19,572 nucleotides of DNA from Betaproteobacteria bacterium (GCA_016177355.1 JACOVL010000013.1:1-19572), one strand, 5' to 3'. Counted from the first letter of the stretch, positions 1 to 7,509 are shown. Translations and numbers: made by a program. Notes: generated by a model not told the origin, from the letters alone.

Positions 1-1550
1 ACCTGGCGCTCGCTCTCGGCGTCGAGCGAGCTCGTCGCCTCGTCGAGCAGCAGGATCGGCCGGTCGGCGAGGATCGCGCGCGCGATCGACAGCCGCTGGC
101 GCTGGCCGCCGGAGAGCTGCACCCCGCGCTCGCCCAGTTGAGTATCGAAGCCGTTCTTGAATTGTTCAATAAAATCAATAGCATGTGCTGAAACACAAGC
201 CGCCCTGATCTGCTCCGGCGTGGCGTCGGGCCGGCCGAAGCGCACGTTCTCGGCGACGCTCGCGGCAAAGATCACCGGGTCCTGCGGCACCAGCGCGACG
301 GCGCGGCGGAGCATCAGCGGGTCGCAGTGCCGGATGTCGGCGCCGTCCACCAGGACGCGGCCCGAGCGCGGATCGTAGAAACGCAGGAGCAGGGAAAAGA
401 CGGTGGACTTGCCGGCGCCCGACGGGCCGACCAGCGCCACGCGTTCGCCGGGACCGACGGCGAACGAGACCGGTCCGAGCGCAATCGTCTCCGGCCGCGA
501 CGGGTACGCGAACACGGCCTCGTCGAAGCGGATCGCGCCCGCCACGCGCGGCGGCAGCTTGATCACCGGCTCCAGGGTTGCCAGCGCGGGCTGCGTATCC
601 AGCAATTCCATCAGTCGCTCGGTCGCGCCGGCGGCGCGCTGGATCTCGCCCCAGATCTCCGACACCGTGCCCGCGCCGCTGGCGACCACCACGGCGTAGA
701 ACACGAAAGCCGACAGCTCGCCTGCAGTGATACGCCCGGCGAAGACATCGTGGCCGCCGATCCAGAGGATGACGCCGACGGCGCAGAAGCCGATCAGCAT
801 CACCAGCGAGATCAGCCACGCCTTGACCCGCACCCGGTGCACGCCGGCGGCGCAAGCGGCGTCCACGGCTTGCGAGAAAAGGTCGCGCGTGCGGCCCTCG
901 TGCCCGTAGGCCTGCACCGTGCGGATCTCGTGCAACGACTCGTCGACGTGGGCCGACACGTCCGCCACGCGGTCCTGGTTGGCGCGCGACAGGCGCCGCA
1001 CCCGCCGGCCCATCGTGAGTATCGGCACCAGCGTCGCCGGCACGCCAAGCACGATCAGCGCCGCGAGCTTGGGGCTGGTCACGAACAGCAGCACGAGCGC
1101 GCCCAGCATCATCAGGCCGTTCCTCAGGAACATCGAGAAGCCGAACCCGATCACCTGCCGGATCTGCTCGCTGTCGTTGGTCAGGCGCGAGGCGAGCTCG
1201 CCGGTGCGCGCCGCATCGAAAAACGCGGGCGAGAGCGTGAGCACGTGGCCGAACACCGCCTGGCGGAGATCCGCGATGACCCGCTCGCCGACGCTCATCA
1301 TGAAGTAGAAGCGCACCCAGGTTGCGCTCGCGAGCACCACCGCCACCGTCACCACCGCCGCGAGCGCGGCGTTCAGCAGTTGCGGGTCGGCGCTGCCGAA
1401 GCCGGCGTCGATCACGTAGCGCAGCCCCTGCCCGAGCGCGAGCACGCAGCCCGCGGCGACGACCAGCGCGGCGAGCGCGGCGGCAATCCGGAGCCGGTAC
1501 GGCGCGAGAAACCGCCCGAGGCGCAGCAGATGTGCGAGCTCGCCTTTCAT
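1..1550 (-). CDS. MsbA-type ABC exporter, fused permease and ATPase (C-terminus cut by window edge)
   Basis: This is a half-size ABC exporter, with an N-terminal membrane domain followed by an ATPase domain, expected in the inner membrane as a homodimer exporting a lipid or hydrophobic molecule. 516 codons are visible and the gene runs off the left edge. Hydrophobic segments fill about residues 1-300. Walker A reads GPSGAGKST at residues 375-383, the ABC signature LSGGQ is at 479-483, and the Walker B Asp-Glu pair is at 503-504. The switch histidine lies outside the window. The ATG at 1550 follows the stop of the upstream thiamine-diphosphate enzyme by 3 bp, so the two are probably co-transcribed. 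The stretch encoding residues 450-471 uses strikingly AT-rich codons. The substrate is unknown; lipid A (MsbA) is only one possibility. Confidence 0.93.
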   Translation of the reverse strand, partial: MKGELAHLLRLGRFLAPYRLRIAAALAALVVAAGCVLALGQGLRYVIDAGFGSADPQLLNAALAAVVTVAVVLASATWVRFYFMMSVGERVIADLRQAVFGHVLTLSPAFFDAARTGELASRLTNDSEQIRQVIGFGFSMFLRNGLMMLGALVLLFVTSPKLAALIVLGVPATLVPILTMGRRVRRLSRANQDRVADVSAHVDESLHEIRTVQAYGHEGRTRDLFSQAVDAACAAGVHRVRVKAWLISLVMLIGFCAVGVILWIGGHDVFAGRITAGELSAFVFYAVVVASGAGTVSEIWGEIQRAAGATERLMELLDTQPALATLEPVIKLPPRVAGAIRFDEAVFAYPSRPETIALGPVSFAVGPGERVALVGPSGAGKSTVFSLLLRFYDPRSGRVLVDGADIRHCDPLMLRRAVALVPQDPVIFAASVAENVRFGRPDATPEQIRAACVSAHAIDFIEQFKNGFDTQLGERGVQLSGGQRQRLSIARAILADRPILLLDEATSSLDAESERQ

Positions 1551-1553
1551 TTC

Positions 1554-3314
1554 TCAGCCGCGGTTGTCGTAGCCGGGAAGCACGCGCGCGTCAATGACGC
1601 ACACCTTGCCGGCCCGCGCCGCCGCGAGGCCTTCCTCGATGGCGGATTGCACTTTGGCGGGGTCGGTAACCGGCCCGATGCCGGCCGCGCCCTGCATGCG
1701 CGCCAAGCCGGCGATGTCGATGTCGGGATCGCCGATGCGCTGGCCGATCCAGCGGTTCTCCTCCGGCCGGCCGCGCTCGCGCGCCATGCGCCCCTGGTGG
1801 CGCTCGTCGTTGTAGAACGAGCGGTTGTTGCTGACGATCATCAGGCAGGGAATTTCGTAATGCGCGGCGGTCCAGACCGCGGTATTCCCCATCAGGAAAT
1901 CCCCGTCGCCCATGATCGCGACCGGCACCCGCCCCGAGCCCTTCAACGCGAGCCCGGCGCCGACCGTCATGCCCGGGCCCGATCCCACGCCGGCGCCGCC
2001 GTCGTGGCCGATGTAATCGAGCGGGTGCCGCAGGTGCGTGTAGGCGCCGTTCCAGCCGAGCGGGAAGCGCGTGTAGCAGACGTCGCTGCCGCGGGTCGCG
2101 GCCTCGAGCGCGATGCCGATGCCCCGCATCGAGACCGCCTCCGCGGGCGCGGGCGGCAGCGGTGCGGGCGGGTACGACTTCGCGCCGCCCGTGCGCGGGC
2201 CGGCGGCTTCGAGCAGCAGCGGCACCGCCGCGTCGGTTTCGCACATCAGGTAGACGTCCGCGGGCGGCAATCCCTGGTGGTCCATGCTCCAGCCGCGGTG
2301 GCTGTGCGCGTCGCACGAGACGTTGATCACCTTCGCGGCGACCGGGCCCGTTCCATGCGCCTGCTTGAGCGTGCCGGCGAGGTCCAGCCAGTCGAGCGCC
2401 AGGATGACGTCGGCGGAGGCGACGAGCTTCGCCGCTTCGGGTGTCAGGCTCGCGCCCGGCGGCGCTGCGTGCAGCCGGTGATCGGTGGGGAAAGCCGCGG
2501 CCAGCTTGATGTGGGTCAGCACCGGCAGGTTGAGCCTCTCGGCCAGCGCGACGCGCGCGTTCCAGCCCTCGAGGCTGCGCGAGCAGCGGCCGGCGAGCAT
2601 CAGCGGGTTCCTCGCGCCGGAGAGGAGCCGCGCGGCCGCGGCCACGAGCTCGGGCGCCGGGCGCACCGGCGGCGGCGCGGCGTAGCGCGCGATGTCCGGC
2701 AGCGGCGGCAGCGCCCCGATTTTCTCTTCCTGCATCGCCACTTCCAGGTTCACGTACACCGGCCCTTGCGGCGCCGTCCGCGCGATCTGGGCCGCGCGCA
2801 TGATCGCCTCCACCGCCGCGCCGACGGAGCCCGGCTGGTTGTCCCACTTGGTGATGTTGCGGACGATCGCGCCCTGGTCGGCGCTGGTGTGGATCCAGTC
2901 GATCCACGGCCGGCGCCGCGCGGCGTCCCACGGGCCGGTCGCGCCGAACATCAGGATCGGCGCGCGGTCGCACCAGGCGTTGTAGACCGCCATCACGGCG
3001 CGCATGAGGCCGATGTTCGCGTGCATCGCCGCCGCCATCATCCGGCCGCTCGCCTTCGCATAGCCGTGCGCGATCGCCACCGTATTCTCCTCGTGCAGCA
3101 CGAGCACCATCTGCGGCGCGCGGTTGCCGAGATAGTTGACGATGCTGTCGTGGAGCCCCCGGTAGCTCGAGCCCGGCACCAGCGCGATATACGGGATGTC
3201 GAGCCCGCTCAGGACGGCGGCGATCGGGTCGCTGCCCCAGAATTCGCCGCCGGGCTGCGCGGGCACCGGCGTGTCGTGGACGATCGCGCCCGCCGGGTCT
3301 TTCACGCTGCGCAT
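1554..3314 (-). CDS. Thiamine-diphosphate-dependent decarboxylase/acetolactate-synthase-like enzyme
   Basis: A 586-residue protein of the acetolactate synthase/benzoylformate decarboxylase superfamily. Such enzymes use thiamine diphosphate to decarboxylate or ligate 2-keto acids. The N-terminal pyrimidine-binding domain carries the cofactor-activating glutamate in LHEEN (Glu75). The C-terminal domain has the Mg-diphosphate motif, starting GDGD at 469 and ending in Asn-Asn at 496-497. The length is normal for the family. The ATG at 3314 has a good purine-rich ribosome site (AAGGGGG) about 6 bases upstream. It is the first gene of a minus-strand pair with an ABC exporter, and is divergent from the ring-cleavage dioxygenase genes across 58 bp. 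The substrate is not evident. It is not a typical IlvB, because no IlvH-like regulatory subunit is nearby. Context suggests a catabolic 2-keto acid. Confidence 0.92.
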   Translation of the reverse strand: MRSVKDPAGAIVHDTPVPAQPGGEFWGSDPIAAVLSGLDIPYIALVPGSSYRGLHDSIVNYLGNRAPQMVLVLHEENTVAIAHGYAKASGRMMAAAMHANIGLMRAVMAVYNAWCDRAPILMFGATGPWDAARRRPWIDWIHTSADQGAIVRNITKWDNQPGSVGAAVEAIMRAAQIARTAPQGPVYVNLEVAMQEEKIGALPPLPDIARYAAPPPVRPAPELVAAAARLLSGARNPLMLAGRCSRSLEGWNARVALAERLNLPVLTHIKLAAAFPTDHRLHAAPPGASLTPEAAKLVASADVILALDWLDLAGTLKQAHGTGPVAAKVINVSCDAHSHRGWSMDHQGLPPADVYLMCETDAAVPLLLEAAGPRTGGAKSYPPAPLPPAPAEAVSMRGIGIALEAATRGSDVCYTRFPLGWNGAYTHLRHPLDYIGHDGGAGVGSGPGMTVGAGLALKGSGRVPVAIMGDGDFLMGNTAVWTAAHYEIPCLMIVSNNRSFYNDERHQGRMARERGRPEENRWIGQRIGDPDIDIAGLARMQGAAGIGPVTDPAKVQSAIEEGLAAARAGKVCVIDARVLPGYDNRG

Positions 3315-3372
3315 CCGTTCCCCCTTAATGGTTTCAACACCCCGGCATGGTCCATGAGCCCTTCCATGTAAA

Positions 3373-3690
3373 ATGATAGCCGATAAACCAGCCGCGATCG
3401 CAGCGGAAAGGCAATCGGTGCGTGATTACTGGTTGAGCAAACTGTTCTTCGACCTGCAAAGCCCGCCCGCGGCGGAAGAGTACCGCGCGGACCGGGGGAA
3501 GGTTCTCGACCGCTATCCGCTCAAGCCCGGGGTGCGCGCCGCCGTCGAGTCCGACGATGTCGCAGCCCTGTCGCGCCTGGTGAATCCCTATCTCCTGAGG
3601 TTCTACTTCCACATGGCCGGCATGCCGGAGGAGGATTTCCTGCGCCGGATCCGGTCGGCCGGGGCCGCGGCGGGTTCCTCCCGTGGCTGA
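3373..3690 (+). CDS. LigA-type small subunit of an extradiol ring-cleavage dioxygenase
   Basis: A 105-residue protein resembling the alpha (LigA) subunit of protocatechuate 4,5-dioxygenase-type enzymes. It is a helical protein that caps the active site of the LigB subunit. Recognisable features are the helix with FRAD-like YRADRGKVLDRYPL at about residues 37-50, and a mid-protein segment rich in Leu/Phe/Tyr (residues 66-82). It is shorter than LigA of Sphingobium (about 139 residues). Its last 8 bases overlap the start of the LigB-like gene, a strong sign that the two subunits are made together. I see no convincing Shine-Dalgarno before the ATG at 3373. The identification rests mainly on recalled family resemblance and on the neighbouring catalytic subunit. 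Confidence 0.82.
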   Translation: MIADKPAAIAAERQSVRDYWLSKLFFDLQSPPAAEEYRADRGKVLDRYPLKPGVRAAVESDDVAALSRLVNPYLLRFYFHMAGMPEEDFLRRIRSAGAAAGSSRG

Positions 3691-4564
3691 ACTCGTCGGC
3701 GTCTACGCGGCCAGCCACGGGCCGATGATCGTGCGCAACTGGACCGTCCTTCCGTCGAGGTGGAAGGACAGCCTCACTTCGGCATTCACCGAGCTCGGCC
3801 GGCGCATCAGGGCCGCGCGGCCGGACGCGCTGATCGTGATCTCGCCCGACCACTGGGTGAACTTCTTCATCGACAACCTGCCGGGCATCTGCGTCGGCGT
3901 GGGTGAGACGCACGCAGGGCCGCCCGAGCCGTGGCTGAAGGAATTCCCGCACCGCGTGATCGCCGGACATGCGAAGCTCGCGAGCCACATCGTCGAGACC
4001 GCCTACGGGCGCGATTTCGAGCCGTCGGTCTCGTACCGGCTCGCGCTCGACCACGGGTTCTGCATACCGCTGTGGAAAGCCGGGCTCGACCCCCTGCCCG
4101 CGATCGTCCCGGTCGTCCTGAACGATCTCGAGCCGCCGCAACCCTCCGTCAAGCGCTGCTACGCCTGGGGAACCGTGCTCGCGGAGGCCGTCGCAAGCTA
4201 TCCTGGAGACTTGCGGGTGGCGATACTTGCTACAGGCGGGCTCAGCCACTCGATCGGCGAGCCGACGATGGGCGAGATTGACGAAGCGTTCGACCGCGAC
4301 TGCATCCGCCATTTCGAGTCCGGAGACCGCAAGGCGCTGCTCGACTACCTCGACCGGCGCCTGCCGGTTACCGGCAACGGCGCCGCGGAAGTCCGCAACT
4401 GGGTCGCCGCCCACGGCGCCGCGCGCGGGCGCGGCTTCGAGCTGATCAGCTACAGCGCGATCCCCGAGGTCTACGTCGGCTGCGGCTTCGCTTCCTGGAA
4501 TCTCGGCGCCGCAACTGGCGGTCCGACACGCCGGCCGGACGGCACATCCCGGGATCGAACCTGA
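3683..4564 (+). CDS. LigB-type catalytic subunit of an extradiol ring-cleavage dioxygenase
   Basis: A 293-residue type II extradiol dioxygenase catalytic subunit, which opens catechol-like rings with O2 at a non-haem Fe(II). The expected metal ligands are visible: His12 in ASHGP, His57 in SPDHW, and Glu236 in AAEVRNW. The probable catalytic base is His189 in GGLSHS. His124 in LDHGF is also conserved in the family. The start is GTG at 3683, overlapping the end of the LigA-like gene by 8 bp (TGA at 3688-3690), which implies translational coupling. The last 18 or so residues (Gly/Arg/Thr-rich) look like a loose tail. The substrate (protocatechuate, gallate, a homologue, or a non-aromatic mimic) cannot be told from sequence alone. 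Confidence 0.93.
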   Translation: MAELVGVYAASHGPMIVRNWTVLPSRWKDSLTSAFTELGRRIRAARPDALIVISPDHWVNFFIDNLPGICVGVGETHAGPPEPWLKEFPHRVIAGHAKLASHIVETAYGRDFEPSVSYRLALDHGFCIPLWKAGLDPLPAIVPVVLNDLEPPQPSVKRCYAWGTVLAEAVASYPGDLRVAILATGGLSHSIGEPTMGEIDEAFDRDCIRHFESGDRKALLDYLDRRLPVTGNGAAEVRNWVAAHGAARGRGFELISYSAIPEVYVGCGFASWNLGAATGGPTRRPDGTSRDRT

Positions 4565-4589
4565 AGCGCGACACCCGGCGGCGCGCGGC

Positions 4590-5147
4590 CTACGACTGAG
4601 GCGCCATGCCGCGCAGGCGCTCGTTCGCTTCCTCGAAGGCGTGCAGGGTGTGCTCCACGTCGTAGGGGCGCTCCTCGAACGTCCTGGGGTCCCATTCGCT
4701 GCGGGGCGTCGCGAAGAAATCCCCGCCGTAGACGTGGATCGCCCCGGTAATCCGGTCCAGCGGATTGGTGACCGCGTGGATGATGGCCTTGCCCAGCGGG
4801 ACCACGTCCTTCGTGTCGAGCTCCTTCATCCCGTGCCGAGTCAGGCCCTTGTCGGCGCGGCGGTAGAAGATGTTCTGCTCGCGGCCGCCGTAGATGCCGA
4901 TGACGGCCCACATGCGATGATCGTGCGGCTTGAACACCATCCGCGGCCCCCAGCACAGGTTGAGGATCGTCAAATCGTCCGACCGGTAAATCGTCTCGAC
5001 GCCCGCGCGCTTCGGTTCCCCGAGCGCGTTAATGATTTGTGCGGGATCGCTTACCGCTTGCGCCACCCGCTCGCGGATTGCGGCATGCGCGTCACCTTCC
5101 TTGAGCGCGGCGCGGCATTCTTCAACGAAGCGCTCCTTCTGAAACAT
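4590..5147 (-). CDS. Cysteine dioxygenase-family cupin protein
   Basis: A 185-residue cupin of the cysteine dioxygenase/thiol dioxygenase family. These enzymes oxidise a thiol such as cysteine or 3-mercaptopropionate to the sulfinate using Fe(II) and O2. The three-histidine iron site is seen as His75 and His77 (KPHDHRMW) and His124 (IIHAVTNP). His138 and Tyr140 (AIHVYGG) match two members of the Ser-His-Tyr triad of the family, but the Ser position is Ala136. The cross-linking Cys of mammalian enzymes is not seen (Gly in that region), as in many bacterial members. The ATG at 5147 has an ideal AGGAGG 7 bases upstream. The gene converges on the LigB-like gene with 25 bp between stops. The substrate is uncertain. 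Confidence 0.87.
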   Translation of the reverse strand: MFQKERFVEECRAALKEGDAHAAIRERVAQAVSDPAQIINALGEPKRAGVETIYRSDDLTILNLCWGPRMVFKPHDHRMWAVIGIYGGREQNIFYRRADKGLTRHGMKELDTKDVVPLGKAIIHAVTNPLDRITGAIHVYGGDFFATPRSEWDPRTFEERPYDVEHTLHAFEEANERLRGMAPQS

Positions 5148-5154
5148 CGCTGTT

Positions 5155-5160
5155 CCTCCT
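5155..5160 (-). promoter_or_regulatory. Strong Shine-Dalgarno of the cupin gene
   Basis: On the minus strand the sequence AGGAGG lies 7 bases before the ATG at 5147. It fixes that start and predicts efficient translation, in contrast with most starts in this window, whose ribosome sites are weak. Confidence 0.8.
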
Positions 5161-5255
5161 TTTCAGTTTACTTCGGCCCGGGCGTACCGTTGCGGCGTGA
5201 CCCAGGAGCCTGACGTAGTTTTACGCGCGCAGTGCAGTCGCTCCAAGAGGCCGGT

Positions 5256-5305
5256 GTCCCGGTTTGCGGGCTTTTTATCCAGGTGTTTCCGGGCAGATCC
5301 GGGAC
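5256..5305. repeat. Inverted repeat in the 165-bp intergenic stretch 5148-5312
   Basis: GTCCCGG at 5256-5262 is matched by its exact reverse complement CCGGGAC at 5299-5305, with 36 bases between. A short GGCAG/CTGCC dyad (5292-5296 and 5305-5309) lies next to it, directly after the stop of the hydrolase-LuxR gene on the minus strand. A T-run (5272-5276) falls inside the repeat. The geometry is poor for a standard intrinsic terminator. It may be an RNA hairpin, an operator, or chance in GC-rich DNA. Nothing else is recognised in this gap apart from the ribosome site of the cupin gene. Confidence 0.25.
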
Positions 5306-5312
5306 TGCCGTC

Positions 5313-6416
5313 CTAGTGCGCGGGCTTGAGCGGTGCGTGTCCGTACCCCGCCTCCCGGGCCAGAACGATGGCCTGCGGCCGGCTTGAAACTTGCAGCTTG
5401 TCGAAGATGCTGGTGACGTAGTTGCGCACCGTTTTTTCGCTGAGCGACAGGGCTTGGGCGATGTGGGAGTTGTCGTGGCCCTGCGCGATCAGCTCCAGCA
5501 CTCCGCGCTCGCGCTCCGTGAGCCCGGAAAGGCGCTGCGCAACCCCGGTGTCCGGGCTTTGCGGCGCCGCTGTCTGCTGAAACGCCACGACTTCGTCGAT
5601 GAATTGCCGCCAGGCGGGATCGGAACTGAGCAGGACGTGGTTGCGGCTTTCGAGCGGCACGAAGCGCGCGCCGGGAATCAGCGCCGCCACCCTCCGGCCT
5701 TCTTCGAACGGGACCCGCGCATCGCCGCGTGTGTGGAGAACCAGCGTCGGACAGCGGACCTTTGCAGCCAGTTCGCGCACGTCGATGACGTCGAACTGGC
5801 CGACGATGCGCGCGGCATTTTCCGGAGATGTCGCCAGGCGCTGAAACTCGTCGAACGCGCGTTGCTGTTCCGGAGAGGCATCCGGCATGAATTGCGTCGT
5901 AAACACCTGCCTGAACTCGGGGGTCTGCCTGCTCCAGCCCAACTCGACGATCTTGATGAGCGTGCGCGCCTCCTCGCACTGCCGCTCCGACAAATCGCGC
6001 TTCAGCTTGCCCAGCGCATAGCCGCCGTAAAGCATGAGATGACTGACCTTCTCGGGATAACGCGCGGCATAGGCTATTGCGATGGCGCACCCTTGCGATC
6101 CGCCCAACAGCGAGAAGTGGCGAAGGCCCGCTGCTTGAACGACCGTGTCGAGGTCTTCCACCCAGGCCTCGAACGAGATGTCCTGCACGTTCCAGTCGGA
6201 GAGGCCGCAGCCGCGCTGGTCGTAGCGGACGAGCGAAAAGTGGCGGGACAGTACGTCCCGCGTGGGCCGCCGGATCGGGTTTTGCCATTCATATTCGAGG
6301 TGACTCAGCCAGGTGGCTGTACGGACGAGAGGCGGGCCCTCGCCGGTCACCGCGTAGGCGAGTCGTACGCCATCACGGCTGGTACAGAAGCGGATATGCT
6401 GGGCTTCGATGGCCAT
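5313..6416 (-). CDS. Alpha/beta hydrolase fused to a LuxR-type helix-turn-helix domain
   Basis: A 367-residue two-domain protein. Residues 1-280 form an alpha/beta hydrolase with nucleophile elbow GGSQG (Ser107), an acid at Asp232 (TRGDARVP) and His260 (SRNHVLL), so the triad looks intact. Residues 298-357 form a LuxR/GerE DNA-binding domain beginning LTERERGVLELIAQG and containing the recognition-helix pattern SEKTVRNYV. This is a one-component regulator in which a hydrolase-like domain probably binds, and may cleave, the signal. No transmembrane segment or receiver domain is seen. The ATG at 6414-6416 has no clear ribosome site. It stands alone on the minus strand, 62 bp downstream of the Bug protein gene and in the same direction. 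Targets and ligand are unknown; neighbouring catabolic genes are candidates. Confidence 0.92.
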   Translation of the reverse strand: MAIEAQHIRFCTSRDGVRLAYAVTGEGPPLVRTATWLSHLEYEWQNPIRRPTRDVLSRHFSLVRYDQRGCGLSDWNVQDISFEAWVEDLDTVVQAAGLRHFSLLGGSQGCAIAIAYAARYPEKVSHLMLYGGYALGKLKRDLSERQCEEARTLIKIVELGWSRQTPEFRQVFTTQFMPDASPEQQRAFDEFQRLATSPENAARIVGQFDVIDVRELAAKVRCPTLVLHTRGDARVPFEEGRRVAALIPGARFVPLESRNHVLLSSDPAWRQFIDEVVAFQQTAAPQSPDTGVAQRLSGLTERERGVLELIAQGHDNSHIAQALSLSEKTVRNYVTSIFDKLQVSSRPQAIVLAREAGYGHAPLKPAH

Positions 6417-6478
6417 GCGTGGTCAGTCGAGATCCTGAATGGAAGCGAGTTCCCGCTATTCGCCTTTTAGTCGCATCG

Positions 6479-7441
6479 CTAGTCCACTTTCGCGCCGGAG
6501 AACTTCACGACCTTCGCGTATTTCTCCGTGTCCCGGCGGATGAAAGCGGCGAACTCCTCCGGACTGCCGCCCACCGGATCGGCCCCCAGCGCCTCGAACT
6601 GCTTGCGCGTCTCGGGCGCGCGCACGATCTTCACCAGCGCCTCGTTCAGGCGGGCGATGATCCGCTTCGGCGTCTTCGCGGGCGCGAACAGCCCGAACCA
6701 GTTCACCGCCTCGAACCCCGGGACGCCCGCCTCGGCTATCGTCGGGACGTCGGGCAGCCGGGGTGAGCGCCTGCTGCTCGCGATGCCGAGCACCCGCACC
6801 CGCCCCGCCTTGATGTGGGCGATGATCGGCGCGACCGAGTTGAACATCATGTTCATGTGCCCCGCCAGCACGTCGGTCACCGCCTGCGGCGCGCCTTTGT
6901 ACGGCACGTGCGTGATGTCCACGCCCGTCATCTGCTTGAACAGTTCCATCGCCAGGTGGTTGGCGACGCCGTTGCCGGCCGAGGCGTAATTGAGCTTGCC
7001 GGGCTGCGCCCTGGCGAGCGCGATCAGGGCTTGCACCGACTGTACCGGGACCGAGGGATGAACGATCAGCACGAACGGCCCGATCGAGATCAGGCCGACC
7101 GGCGCGAAATCCCTGAGCGTGTCGTAGGGCACCTTCCGCAGGTGCGGCAGGATCGTCAGCGCGCCCGGGCTGCTGATGAACAGCGTGTAGCCGTCGGGGG
7201 TCGCTTTCGACGCCAGCTCCGCGCCGATCAGCCCGCCCGCTCCCGGGCGGTTGTCCACGACGAGCTGCTGGCCGAGCAGCCGCGACAGGCCGGGAGTCAC
7301 CAGGCGCGCCGTCACATCCGGCGTCCCGCCGGCGGGCACCGAGACGATTACCCGGATCGGCTTGTCGGGCCAGGCCTGCGCCGCCGCAAAGAGCGGAAGC
7401 GCCGCCGCGCCTGCCGCCAGGACTCCGCGCAATATACCCAT
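6479..7441 (-). CDS. Bug/TctC-family periplasmic solute-binding protein (tripartite tricarboxylate transporter type)
   Basis: A 320-residue extracytoplasmic solute receptor of the Bug (TctC) family, which binds carboxylates, aromatic acids or amides for a tripartite tricarboxylate transporter. The signal peptide covers residues 1-22, ending AAAQA before WPDKPIRV. The family hallmarks follow: PxGGTPDVTAR (37-46), the NRPGAGG loop (64-70), and NYASAGNGVANHLAMELFK with VPYKGAPQA in the second half. The ATG at 7441 is preceded by GGAGGGG on the minus strand. No TctA or TctB membrane subunit is in the window; orphan receptors are common in Burkholderiales. The gene is divergent from the SDR gene across 91 bp that contain dyad symmetry. 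The ligand cannot be predicted. Confidence 0.95.
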   Translation of the reverse strand: MGILRGVLAAGAAALPLFAAAQAWPDKPIRVIVSVPAGGTPDVTARLVTPGLSRLLGQQLVVDNRPGAGGLIGAELASKATPDGYTLFISSPGALTILPHLRKVPYDTLRDFAPVGLISIGPFVLIVHPSVPVQSVQALIALARAQPGKLNYASAGNGVANHLAMELFKQMTGVDITHVPYKGAPQAVTDVLAGHMNMMFNSVAPIIAHIKAGRVRVLGIASSRRSPRLPDVPTIAEAGVPGFEAVNWFGLFAPAKTPKRIIARLNEALVKIVRAPETRKQFEALGADPVGGSPEEFAAFIRRDTEKYAKVVKFSGAKVD

Positions 7442-7465
7442 ATTCCCCCTCCGTGACCGTTATAG

Positions 7466-7480
7466 CGGTTATGGTAACCG
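7466..7480. promoter_or_regulatory. Palindrome CGGTTA-TGG-TAACCG, candidate operator
   Basis: A perfect dyad with 6-bp arms and a 3-bp centre lies in the 91-bp region between the divergent Bug protein and SDR genes. It overlaps an imperfect palindrome ACCGTTATAGCGGT (7457-7470, two mismatches), which also contains TATAAC, a possible -10 box for the minus-strand gene. Position and symmetry suit a regulator controlling both genes. This is a sequence observation with inferred function; the regulator is unknown. Confidence 0.35.
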
Positions 7481-7493
7481 ATGCGGAGGGATT

Positions 7494-7509
7494 CCGATTA
7501 ACATATCGG
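7494..7509. promoter_or_regulatory. Second dyad CCGAT-N6-ATCGG, candidate operator
   Basis: Five-base arms CCGAT and ATCGG flank the six bases TAACAT, 24 bp upstream of the SDR start codon. The half site CCGAT also occurs at 7478-7482, next to the first palindrome, so one regulator could contact both. The match is short and could be chance. Confidence 0.25.

Noticed and set aside
327..3371. A 1014-codon plus-strand open frame opposite the ABC exporter and ThDP enzyme genes
   Set aside because: The composition is Arg/His/Asp/Ala-rich with no recognised motif, while the opposite strand encodes two clear enzymes with intact catalytic motifs.
5256..5280. Short CCCG/CGGG hairpin followed by CTTTTT, looking like an intrinsic terminator on the plus strand
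   Set aside because: The stem is only about 4 bp, and no plus-strand gene is transcribed into it; the neighbouring genes run on the minus strand.
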